The notes beneath the pieces are model-generated. The model did no database searches. It was not told the DNA's origin and saw nothing but the letters and a program-made list of their open reading frames with translations. Both the position numbers and the translations under genes were made by a program. A stretch of 12,875 nt of DNA from assembly GCA_903929065.1 (NCBI GenBank), contig CAIYTJ010000134.1, positions 1 to 12,875 on the forward strand, written 5' to 3'. The stretch is from an uncultured Bacteroidales bacterium (lineage in GTDB: Bacteria > Bacteroidota > Bacteroidia > Bacteroidales > Paludibacteraceae). Shown piece by piece: positions 7,098-12,875 of the stretch (the stretch's first letter is position 1; each line of letters opens with the position of its first letter).

Positions 7098-7664
7098 TTA
7101 GTGCTTTCCTTTTAATTTGCTTCTTTCAACTCGTCTTTGCATTTTGATTGCATCAATTCTGAAATCCAATATTTGCTCTACCCAGAATAATTGGTTGAAT
7201 AGTTTATAGAACTCAATTGATTTCTTAAAGTTCTTACCTGACAGAACATACATGACACCATTAATCATTCTTATATTCTTACCTTTAATGGGCGGTAAGA
7301 TCAAATCTTCTCTGCCTAATTTCTCATATTTGAGTAACCATACCTGGAAGCAAATACTCTTAGTATTGGGATTTTCAGCGAATATAGATTCATATTCCTG
7401 CATAGCTGTTTCACATTTTGCCTCTATTTCGAAATGGCCCATTATCTTGTTTATGTGGTTCCAGATACTTTCAAATGTGTCCATTAAACCACCTTTGATA
7501 TAGATCGAAGGATCAAATGCTACTTGCCACTTCATTATTTCCCATGTCTCATAATGGATGGCTAACCATTTTTCAATAGCCTCTTTACTCAAGTGCAATA
7601 AGGCAATACTTTCAATTCCATTTATGGCTGTTTTGATTTCTAAATCAAGTCTGTATTCTTCCAT
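7098..7664 (-). CDS. Unrecognised 188-residue protein between rmuC and the transferase-like gene
   Basis: I recognise no family. The sequence is rich in Trp, Ile and Lys, lacks a signal peptide or membrane helix, and begins with a probable beta strand (YRLDLEIKTAI). Helices follow (SKEAIEKWLAIHYETWE and a long region around 60-100). Residues about 125-140 (IKGKNIRMINGVMYVLSG) look like a beta hairpin, and the C-terminus is basic (RRVERSKLKGKH). It lies 15 nt after rmuC and 13 nt before the transferase-like gene, so the three are almost certainly one transcription unit. Cytoplasmic location is likely. Function unknown. Confidence 0.75.
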   Translation of the reverse strand: MEEYRLDLEIKTAINGIESIALLHLSKEAIEKWLAIHYETWEIMKWQVAFDPSIYIKGGLMDTFESIWNHINKIMGHFEIEAKCETAMQEYESIFAENPNTKSICFQVWLLKYEKLGREDLILPPIKGKNIRMINGVMYVLSGKNFKKSIEFYKLFNQLFWVEQILDFRIDAIKMQRRVERSKLKGKH

Positions 7665-7679
7665 TCATTATTGTAATTT

Positions 7680-9287
7680 TTATTCCTCAATCGGATCACT
7701 ATTACTTGTATCAGGAAGAATCAGCTTTGTTTCATCCTCATTCAAGGTTTCTACACTTCTTAATTTCCTTTGAATGGCTTTTGTTCGTTTGCCCATAACA
7801 TCATCTAATTGGTTCAACCCAGTCTGTATATTGCTTTGAGCCTTGTCAAGTAACCCGCCGAATGATTCAAACTCTTTCTTTACGGCTCCCAGTATTTTCC
7901 ACACCTCGCCACTACGCTTCTGTATAGCCAGTGTTTTAAAGCCCATTTGCAGACTATTTAAGATGGCAGCCAGTGTTGTCGGGCCAGTTACTACAATTTT
8001 GTAATTGCGCTGTAAATCTTCAAGCAAACTGGCTTTACGCACGACTTCTGCATATATGCCTTCAAATGGCAAGAACATAATCCCGAAATCAGTGGTATTA
8101 GGTGGGTCAATATACTTGTCATGTATATCCTTCGCCATCTTCTTAATAGTATTTTCTAACAACTTCTGGGATGCTTCAATTTGCCCCAAATCACCAATTT
8201 CATAAGCAGTTTGCAATTGCTCATAAACATCCTTGGGGAATTTAGCATCAACAGGCAACCATACAACCGAATTATTCTCGTCTCTTCCAGGCAACTTTAT
8301 AGCGAACTCAACAAGGTCAGAACTGCCGGACTTTGTTTTAACATTAGCTTCGTATTGCTCCGGCGCTAACACCTGTTCTAATAACATGGCTAATTGTACT
8401 TCGCCAATCCCACCACGCATTTTTACATTGCTCAATACTCTTTTTAAACCACCTACATCTTGGGCTAAAGTTTGCATTTCGCCAAGACCTTTTTGAACAC
8501 TTTCGAGCTGCTTACCTACCAGTTCAAATGATTGACCAAGTCTTTCATTCAATGTCTTTTGTAGTTTTTCATCAACGGTAACCCGCATTTCTTCTAGTTT
8601 CTTTTCAGTGCTATCAATCAGCTTCATTTGCTTCTCTTCCAACTGACCGAACTTCTCTCTAAGAATGTTATTGAATGATTCAACATTCTTATTGAAGGTT
8701 TCGCCAAAGCCTTTAAATGCAGTTGCCAATGCGTCACGCATGGCATTGTTATCTTTTTTAGCCTGTTCATTCAGGGCCGTCAATTTCTCCTCTACTTTAC
8801 CAGATATTTTTTCAAGTTGTTCAACAGTCTTGTTGGTTAGCTCTTTCTGCTCTTCTTTCAGTTCGCTAAATTTATTCCTCTGTTCAAGAATGAAATCCTT
8901 TAAACCAGTAGTCAATGATTCCCGGTTGGCTGTATTGTTTTCATCAATCTTCTTTGTAAGAGCCTCAACCTTTGAATCCAGCGTTGTGTTAATAAGCTGT
9001 AAGGCTTTCTGATTTTGCTCAGTAATGGCGGTAAGAGTTTGAGATAGCTCTGATTTGAAATCCTTCAAGGTATTGTTCAACTCAGCACGGTTGTCCTTTG
9101 CAGTATTCGCATTTTCTTCTCGATTGGTGCGAAAGTCATCTTTAATATTCGATTCCAGCCTTGTTAAGGCAGTTGACAACTGGTCAACCTTCAAATCATT
9201 GCTTTGTTGAGGTTTTTGTCGGAACAAGAATAGCAGAATGATGGTGATAATTAGTAAAGCGATGATAATGACTAATAGAATTTCCAT
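7680..9287 (-). CDS. rmuC: RmuC family DNA recombination protein
   Basis: The product has 535 residues, somewhat longer than E. coli RmuC (about 475). An N-terminal membrane anchor (residues 2-22) is followed by RQKPQ and a long coiled coil (about 35-275) with many Glu, Lys and Asn. The RmuC domain (about 280-475) then contains RGGIGEVQL at 291-299, DLVEFAIKLPGR at 324-335, WLPVDAKFP at 343-351 and FGIMFLPFEGIYAEV at 401-415. These conserved blocks identify the family clearly. RmuC is described as limiting rearrangement at inverted or short repeats and is predicted to be nuclease-like. The anchor should hold it at the inner membrane with the domain in the cytoplasm. It heads a three-gene unit, with a leader of about 220 nt after the upstream gene. 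Confidence 0.95.
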   Translation of the reverse strand: MEILLVIIIALLIITIILLFLFRQKPQQSNDLKVDQLSTALTRLESNIKDDFRTNREENANTAKDNRAELNNTLKDFKSELSQTLTAITEQNQKALQLINTTLDSKVEALTKKIDENNTANRESLTTGLKDFILEQRNKFSELKEEQKELTNKTVEQLEKISGKVEEKLTALNEQAKKDNNAMRDALATAFKGFGETFNKNVESFNNILREKFGQLEEKQMKLIDSTEKKLEEMRVTVDEKLQKTLNERLGQSFELVGKQLESVQKGLGEMQTLAQDVGGLKRVLSNVKMRGGIGEVQLAMLLEQVLAPEQYEANVKTKSGSSDLVEFAIKLPGRDENNSVVWLPVDAKFPKDVYEQLQTAYEIGDLGQIEASQKLLENTIKKMAKDIHDKYIDPPNTTDFGIMFLPFEGIYAEVVRKASLLEDLQRNYKIVVTGPTTLAAILNSLQMGFKTLAIQKRSGEVWKILGAVKKEFESFGGLLDKAQSNIQTGLNQLDDVMGKRTKAIQRKLRSVETLNEDETKLILPDTSNSDPIEE

Positions 9288-9481
9288 TTTTGATTAGCTT
9301 TGGATTGGAGAACAATTTATAAATTATTACAGGGCTATTCTATAGAATCGCAAAATTCGTTTCTAAACGTCAGATTTTGACAAATGACCCGTTGCAATGC
9401 TGTGTACTCGAAATCTGCGATCATTGAAAATTTACGCTTTAAAATCGATTTGTGAGCACTTTTGACTCGTTTTGACACAGT

Positions 9482-9512
9482 CAAATTTATCAACAGTATG
9501 ATTGCATCTCAA
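9482..9512 (-). promoter_or_regulatory. Predicted promoter of the rmuC unit
   Basis: On the minus strand, TTG (9512-9510) and TAAATTTG (9489-9482) are 20 nt apart, matching the Bacteroidota -33/-7 arrangement. The -33 element overlaps the stop codon of the J-domain gene. The -7 box overlaps the right arm of the inverted repeat TTTGAC-ACA-GTCAAA at 9471-9485. The leader to the rmuC ATG would be about 190 nt. The noncoding stretch 9288-9508 otherwise shows three copies of TTTTGAC (9375, 9460 and 9470) and no gene. Confidence 0.4.
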
Positions 9513-10111
9513 TAAAGTAATTTCTTCCAAAGACGATTTATCAATGACAATGCTGGTGAATAAATACTGAAACATTTAATAAACCAGTTACTCCATAAGC
9601 TGCTTTGAGGGACTTCTTCTTTTACAGTAGGTTGCGGTTCGGGCTTAATTCGCTCTAATATGGTTTCAAGTGAATAGTTCCGTTTGTATAGTTCATCAAG
9701 AACGACATTAATAAATTCCAGGTTGTAGTTTGATGCGTTGGCACAGATACGAATTAAATCTTCATCGGATCTCAAATTACATGAGTAATTGACTTTTTGA
9801 TTGACACTTTCGCTTGGAGTACTCGGCTTAGGTTTGCTTTTTTCCTCACTTTGCGCTGCCGGTTTCTTTTGTTTGGTGAGAGGGCTTTCTTTGGGACGAT
9901 TGTATTCACGGTTATATTTCACCCTCAACACTTTGTCTGATAGAATACGGTTAGCCTCATTAATATCCTGCATCTTTTTAGTTGTATCGGTTCCACGATT
10001 ACGATCAGGATGCCATTTTAGAGATTTCGTTTTGAAGGCAGATTTAATCTCTATCGTTGTAGCATTTAGGCTAATACCTAAGATGGCATAGTAATCTATA
10101 AATGGTTTCAT
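9509..10111 (-). CDS. J-domain (DnaJ-like) protein
   Basis: The product has 200 residues. The N-terminal J domain (about 5-70) starts DYYAILGIS, contains the essential HPD at 34-36 within LKWHPDRN, and ends with the typical EANRILSDKVLRVKYNREY. J domains stimulate the ATPase of an Hsp70 partner. A polar linker rich in Lys, Pro and Ser (73-105) leads to a helical segment (about 115-155, DLIRICANASNYNLEF onward). A C-terminal moderately hydrophobic and aromatic tail (170-200) could bind a membrane or a client. The Gly/Phe and zinc-finger regions of true DnaJ are absent, so this is a class III J protein. The gene lies 25 nt after the 62-residue gene, with which it probably shares a transcript. 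Its partner is unknown and no Hsp70 gene is in the window. Confidence 0.88.
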   Translation of the reverse strand: MKPFIDYYAILGISLNATTIEIKSAFKTKSLKWHPDRNRGTDTTKKMQDINEANRILSDKVLRVKYNREYNRPKESPLTKQKKPAAQSEEKSKPKPSTPSESVNQKVNYSCNLRSDEDLIRICANASNYNLEFINVVLDELYKRNYSLETILERIKPEPQPTVKEEVPQSSLWSNWFIKCFSIYSPALSLINRLWKKLLY

Positions 10112-10136
10112 AAAAGTTAACTAATTAAATCTTGAT

Positions 10137-10325
10137 TTAGGCAGGAACAACAACTGGTAGATTATTTGCAGAGATTTGTTGCAAGTATTCAATACGCTTG
10201 TTCAAACTCTCAAGTTCAAAGAGAAACAGGCGCTTTTGCCAATCATTATCATCGGCATCTTTATATTCCCAGTATTTTTTACGAAACTTTTCTTTTAAAT
10301 CTTTTAATACGGTTGATTGGCTCAT
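10137..10325 (-). CDS. Small coiled-coil protein, 62 residues
   Basis: This short product of 62 residues is strongly charged and helical (KDLKEKFRKKYWEYKDADDN, then a second helix around LESLNKRIEYLQQI). The helices are joined by an acidic turn, and the protein ends with a hydrophobic PVVVPA. The two-helix hairpin resembles small adaptor proteins, but I recognise no family. The ATG at 10325 lies 15 nt after the hairpin at 10341-10371, and the gap to the J-domain gene is 25 nt. Coding character is good: open, clearly amphipathic, and placed in line with its neighbours. Confidence 0.65.
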   Translation of the reverse strand: MSQSTVLKDLKEKFRKKYWEYKDADDNDWQKRLFLFELESLNKRIEYLQQISANNLPVVVPA

Positions 10326-10340
10326 TTTGATATATTTAGA

Positions 10341-10371
10341 AAGTGCTTCCTGCAGTTTGCAAGAAGCACTT
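10341..10371 (-). terminator. Intergenic hairpin between the acidic protein and the 62-residue gene
   Basis: AAGTGCTTC (10341-10349) and GAAGCACTT (10363-10371) form a 9-bp stem extended by TGCA/TGCA. The one mismatch becomes a G-U pair if the minus strand is transcribed, giving 14 bp with a 3-nt loop. No long U run follows, so it is either a weak terminator for the acidic-protein gene or an RNA processing or stability element. Confidence 0.45.
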
Positions 10372-10380
10372 TATGATTAA

Positions 10381-11115
10381 TTAATTAGCAATTACATCCC
10401 ACCAGAGGGTTTTAGTATCAGGATTGTCCATCTGGTATTGAGCCAGGACTTTTAATGCTTGCTCTTTATCACTTTCAGGTATAGAAATATGTCCATTCCA
10501 ACCAGTAGGATCCTTAATGAATTTGGCACTCTGGATTTTATTTTCCCGGAACACTGATTTCAACCAATTGCGAAAGTAGTGGTAGGACGTGCCAACCAAT
10601 TTTACACGTTTAACAATAGTGCTGGCGGTAGTATCGCTTTTCTTTTTTGAAGATTTCTTAGGTTCTACTTCTTCAACCTGAGTATCTTCAATAACTGGCT
10701 CATTACCTTCAACCACTACTTCATGGTTCTCTGTGTTCTCGGCAATTACTTCCGGTGCATCTACAACTGTTTCAGTGGCAGGCTCATTACCTTCAACCAC
10801 TACTTCATGGTTCCCTGTGTTCTCGGCTACAACGGTGTCTGTAGCTGGCTCATTGCTATCAGGAACATGCTCAACCATTGTTTCAAGGTCATCTACATTT
10901 GCAGGAATTAAATCAGTAGCCACTTCATCAGAAATGATTTCTGTGTTTTCGATTACTTCCGAAATTGCCGGTGCTTCTTCGGTTACTAAATTTTCATCTG
11001 GATTCACTTCCAAATTTTCACTTACTGAAATAGTGGAAGCATCCACTAAATTATCACTGATTGCTTCTGCAACTGGCTTAGTGATTTGATTCTTAACTGT
11101 TTTTTTCTTTGACAT
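10381..11115 (-). CDS. Acidic repeat-bearing protein with a conserved-looking C-terminal domain
   Basis: The product has 244 residues in three parts. A basic start (MSKKKTVKNQ) precedes a very acidic, probably disordered region (about 20-150). That region contains repeats built on NEPAT-TVV and AENT-NHEVVVEG. A Lys cluster (PKKSSKKK) then leads to a C-terminal globular domain (about 165-244) with aromatic and hydrophobic content (TSYHYFRNWLKSVF, GWNGHISIPESD, LWWDVIAN). I recognise no family. The acidic middle may act as a spacer or mimic nucleic acid, which is conjecture. No signal peptide is present. It is followed closely by the 62-residue and J-domain genes and preceded by a plausible promoter, so it probably starts a three-gene unit. 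Confidence 0.7.
   Translation of the reverse strand: MSKKKTVKNQITKPVAEAISDNLVDASTISVSENLEVNPDENLVTEEAPAISEVIENTEIISDEVATDLIPANVDDLETMVEHVPDSNEPATDTVVAENTGNHEVVVEGNEPATETVVDAPEVIAENTENHEVVVEGNEPVIEDTQVEEVEPKKSSKKKSDTTASTIVKRVKLVGTSYHYFRNWLKSVFRENKIQSAKFIKDPTGWNGHISIPESDKEQALKVLAQYQMDNPDTKTLWWDVIAN
10697..10827 (-). repeat. Two near-identical 47-nt repeats inside the acidic-protein gene
   Basis: Bases 10697-10743 and 10781-10827 match at 46 of 47 positions. Their offset is 84 nt, exactly 28 codons, so they duplicate a protein unit (AEN-T-NHEVVVEGNEP). A weaker third unit appears beyond 10846. Such in-frame repeats can expand or contract by recombination or slippage. Confidence 0.85.
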
Positions 11116-11185
11116 AATTTATCGTTTTTTATTTCGGCTAAGTTGAACCTATAGACCGGATATACCCCATTGATCTTAGCTATAC

Positions 11186-11219
11186 CAAATATATTTTGAC
11201 CTATAGATAAGCTTTTCAA
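11186..11219 (-). promoter_or_regulatory. Predicted promoter of the acidic-protein unit
   Basis: On the minus strand TATATTTG (11193-11186) is a perfect match to TAnnTTTG, with a possible TTG at 11219-11217. The spacing of 23 nt is longer than usual. The leader to ATG 11115 would be about 65 nt. Two copies of ACCTATAGA (11147-11155 and 11199-11207) flank the -7 box and might be operator sites. Confidence 0.4.
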
Positions 11220-11242
11220 TGATGGCATTCTTGATAGGCAAT

Positions 11243-11557
11243 TCATTGCCCCTCATTAAGGGCTTTAATGCGCATTGCTATTGTATTTTTTCTTTTAATA
11301 GTATGCGATGCCATGAAATCTGAAACGGCTTTTTCCGTGTATAATATAGTGTTTTGAATTTTGACGAATTCAATGATCCTCGCATCTCGCCAGTTATTAA
11401 TAGTTTTAGTAGAAACTCTGAGCTTAACAGCAAGCTCTTTATTGTTGTACACTTTTCCAAGTCCTTTTATTTCATTAGACTTGAATGATTCAGCGATGAG
11501 ATTAATCTTTTCCTCTAAGGAGAGGATGTCGTTTTTCGTTATGATGTCTATTGTCAT
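11243..11557 (-). CDS. Excisionase-like helix-turn-helix protein
   Basis: The product has 104 residues from ATG 11557. A helical N-terminus (LSLEEKINLIAESFK) precedes a winged helix-turn-helix of the MerR/excisionase (HTH_17) type. VYNNKELAVKLRVSTKTINN (37-56) forms the two helices, followed by WRDARIIEFVKIQNTILY as the wing and AVSDFMASH. The tail is basic. Such proteins accompany Bacteroidota integrases and help excision or control element genes. The frame stays open upstream to a GTG at 11755, but that extension translates the terminator hairpin (EALAVMPAFF), so it is rejected. The inverted repeat at 11575-11594, just before the start, may be its operator or a leader hairpin. Confidence 0.8.
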   Translation of the reverse strand: MTIDIITKNDILSLEEKINLIAESFKSNEIKGLGKVYNNKELAVKLRVSTKTINNWRDARIIEFVKIQNTILYTEKAVSDFMASHTIKRKNTIAMRIKALNEGQ

Positions 11558-11574
11558 AATATTTTTCTTGTTAG

Positions 11575-11594
11575 AGCTATGTATAACCATAGCT
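11575..11594. promoter_or_regulatory. Inverted repeat before the helix-turn-helix gene
   Basis: AGCTATG (11575-11581) and CATAGCT (11588-11594) are perfect 7-bp arms around a 6-nt centre, lying 17 nt upstream of ATG 11557. It could be an operator for autoregulation or a hairpin in the leader RNA. Confidence 0.35.
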
Positions 11595-11706
11595 AATAAC
11601 TTTTGATATTTAATTGGAGAGTTATTGCAAGAGGATTGATGCTCTGTTTTAGCCTTGTGGGTGGGCAATCTTTCGTTATTATAGCAGCCAATAAGGCACA
11701 GAGAGA

Positions 11707-11750
11707 ATAAAAAAAACGCTGGCATAACTGCCAACGCTTCAATTTTTTTT
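11707..11750 (-). terminator. Rho-independent terminator downstream of the integrase
   Basis: AACGCTGGCA (11715-11724) and TGCCAACGCT (11729-11738) form a 10-bp stem with a TAAC loop, with G-U wobbles in RNA. On the minus strand the stem is followed by a run of U from bases 11716-11709. A run of T at 11743-11750 on the other side means it could work in both directions. It separates the integrase transcript from the helix-turn-helix gene. Confidence 0.75.
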
Positions 11751-11775
11751 ACCACTCCGTTAGTCTATTGAAATA

Positions 11776-11825
11776 CTGGTTCAAAACAATCATTTGTGAA
11801 AAAACAAAAGATTGCTTTGAACCAG
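11776..11825. repeat. Near-perfect 50-nt inverted repeat at the integrase 3' end
   Basis: CTGGTTCAAAACAATC (11776-11791) and GATTGCTTTGAACCAG (11810-11825) pair over 16 bp with a single A-C mismatch, which becomes G-U if the minus strand is transcribed. Within the loop, TTTGT and ACAAA add 5 more bp after one mismatch, leaving a 6-nt loop. It begins 5 nt after the integrase stop codon. There is no U run after it in the minus direction, so it is not a classical terminator. Confidence 0.85.
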
Positions 11826-11830
11826 CCCAT

Positions 11831-12875
11831 TTAACCTACCTGAAATTCTATTTCAGTAATATCATTTCCTATTTTATTACTTACGCTTACTTTATTTAGT
11901 GGCTTAAAGTCTTTATTATTCACATAGTTTTCAAGTACGCCTAATGTACTATGTCCTAATTGTTCTTGCATTCTATAAGTATTGGTATCGTTGTAAATCA
12001 TTAGTTGTGTATAGGTATGTCTGGAGGTGTGTGTTGTTATTCTATTGATACCAACCAATTTGGATAAATCATCTAATCTGTGTTGATATGTTTTATGTCC
12101 TACTAAATATGCCCTATACAGTTCGGGTGTTATTTTTATTTGTTCTTTAAATTCTTTGTCTTTTTCAGGTAGGTTAATAAAATCGGCATTATTCAAAATA
12201 GGAAATACGAAAGTGTTGCCCTTTTCAATTTTATGAATAGATAACCTAATTGCTGTTTCTTCTATTACCTGTTTAATCAAATTCTGTTTCACTTTAACCA
12301 TTACATCAATCAATTCTTTTACTTCTCTTTCGTTGTCTTTTTTAAATGAATAACCACCATATTCCGAATAGTTTTTTATTTCTTTCGGGTTTACAGTCTT
12401 AACACAAAAATTATCTATTCTTTCTTGTAACTGGGTTAACGTAAAACTTTTATCCATACCGTAGTGATAGCCGTTGATAAGTCCACCATCAAGAATTTCA
12501 TTAAATCTGTTCTCCATACCAATTGATTTCATTAGTATTTTACAAAGCATATAATTCAAATCAGTTTTCATAGGCTTGTAAGTTTTGAACATTACATAGT
12601 TTAATTGAGGGTCATAATTTTTACCAGTCGGGACAAGTTCTAACCCTTCACGTACATTAAAAGTAGAAATGATAGTACCCCACCTTAATAGTAGCATATC
12701 AGATACACGCATTCCCTGGGCGTAAACTTGAAACAGAAACATATATCGGGTTATGTCTAAATTCGGGTTGGTAATAACTACGGTTTTTAATTTACTCAAT
12801 TCATCTAATGTTAGTACACGCCTATCAATATCTGAATGTTGGTCATAATCAATAGTTTTAAATGGGTTGAAAGAG
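11831..12875 (-). CDS. Tyrosine recombinase (site-specific integrase), 5' partial
   Basis: The reading frame is open to the window edge, and sequence before any internal start reads NPFKTI...DRRVLTLDELSK. That is the normal run-in to the catalytic domain, so the start codon lies outside. Box I Arg is in QGMRVSDML (codon near 12709). The probable beta-hairpin Lys lies in MFKTYKPMKTDL. Box II has HTSRH with His and Arg, then QLGHSTLGV and the nucleophile Tyr in ENYVN. Arg-to-Arg spacing is about 229 residues, where Cre has about 119 and XerD about 99, so a large insertion of roughly 100 residues lies between the two halves. It probably integrates and excises the element carrying the genes to its left. 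The C-terminus ends about 20 residues after the last motif. Confidence 0.9.
   Translation of the reverse strand, partial: SFNPFKTIDYDQHSDIDRRVLTLDELSKLKTVVITNPNLDITRYMFLFQVYAQGMRVSDMLLLRWGTIISTFNVREGLELVPTGKNYDPQLNYVMFKTYKPMKTDLNYMLCKILMKSIGMENRFNEILDGGLINGYHYGMDKSFTLTQLQERIDNFCVKTVNPKEIKNYSEYGGYSFKKDNEREVKELIDVMVKVKQNLIKQVIEETAIRLSIHKIEKGNTFVFPILNNADFINLPEKDKEFKEQIKITPELYRAYLVGHKTYQHRLDDLSKLVGINRITTHTSRHTYTQLMIYNDTNTYRMQEQLGHSTLGVLENYVNNKDFKPLNKVSVSNKIGNDITEIEFQVG

Noticed and set aside
7252..9012. Plus-strand open frames opposite rmuC and the 188-residue gene
   Set aside because: They are antisense shadows of well-supported genes, without family features.
11046..11246. 66-residue open frame starting in an ATGA overlap with the helix-turn-helix stop
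   Set aside because: It covers the predicted promoter and runs 70 nt into the better-supported acidic-protein gene, with no recognisable protein features.
11237..11250. Small palindrome GGCAAT-TC-ATTGCC at the end of the helix-turn-helix gene
   Set aside because: A 2-nt loop and a 6-bp stem with no U run after it do not make a credible terminator.
11558..11755. Upstream extension of the helix-turn-helix gene that looks like a lipoprotein signal (SLCLIGC)
   Set aside because: The extension begins at GTG, and its first residues (EALAVMPAFF) are the terminator hairpin and U run read as protein, so the lipobox is a by-product of noncoding DNA.

Overview
This AT-rich window reads as an accessory region of a Bacteroidota genome, probably a Sphingobacteriia/Chitinophagia-like lineage, although the genus cannot be named from sequence alone. 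The evidence is A-rich leaders without strong Shine-Dalgarno sites, promoter boxes of the Bacteroidota TAnnTTTG type, a secretion signal ending in NAQ, and protein families typical of this phylum. Ten of the twelve well-supported genes lie on the minus strand, running from a tyrosine recombinase at the right edge (5' end outside the window) to a protein kinase at 1920. Two unrecognised genes on the plus strand converge on them from the left.

Right third (about 9509-12875): an integrase with a long insertion in its catalytic domain is followed by a near-perfect 50-nt hairpin and a terminator. Next come a small excisionase-like helix-turn-helix protein, an acidic repeat-bearing protein, a 62-residue protein and a J-domain protein. 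This looks like the integration and accessory end of a mobile element.

Middle (about 6175-9287): a compact cluster holds rmuC, an unrecognised 188-residue protein and an arginyl-tRNA-protein-transferase-like protein. The transferase appears frameshifted at a run of four G near its 3' end, because its likely C-terminus continues in another frame.

Left-centre (1920-6069): five tightly packed genes encode a DUF805 membrane protein, a small two-helix membrane protein, a vWA (TerY-like) protein, a PP2C phosphatase and a protein kinase-like protein. The last three match the TerY-P (vWA/PP2C/kinase) phosphosignalling triad known from tellurite/stress systems and predicted antiphage loci. Here the phosphatase carries a transmembrane helix and a C-terminal peptidoglycan-binding-like domain. 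The two membrane proteins share a Gly/Tyr/Asn-rich tail ending in GDLYK. I infer an envelope-anchored variant of the triad, and this is the most interesting system in the window.

Left edge (132-1883): a conserved-looking hypothetical gene is followed by a gene whose product has an apparent signal peptide in its middle. That gene may be a fusion of two formerly separate genes.
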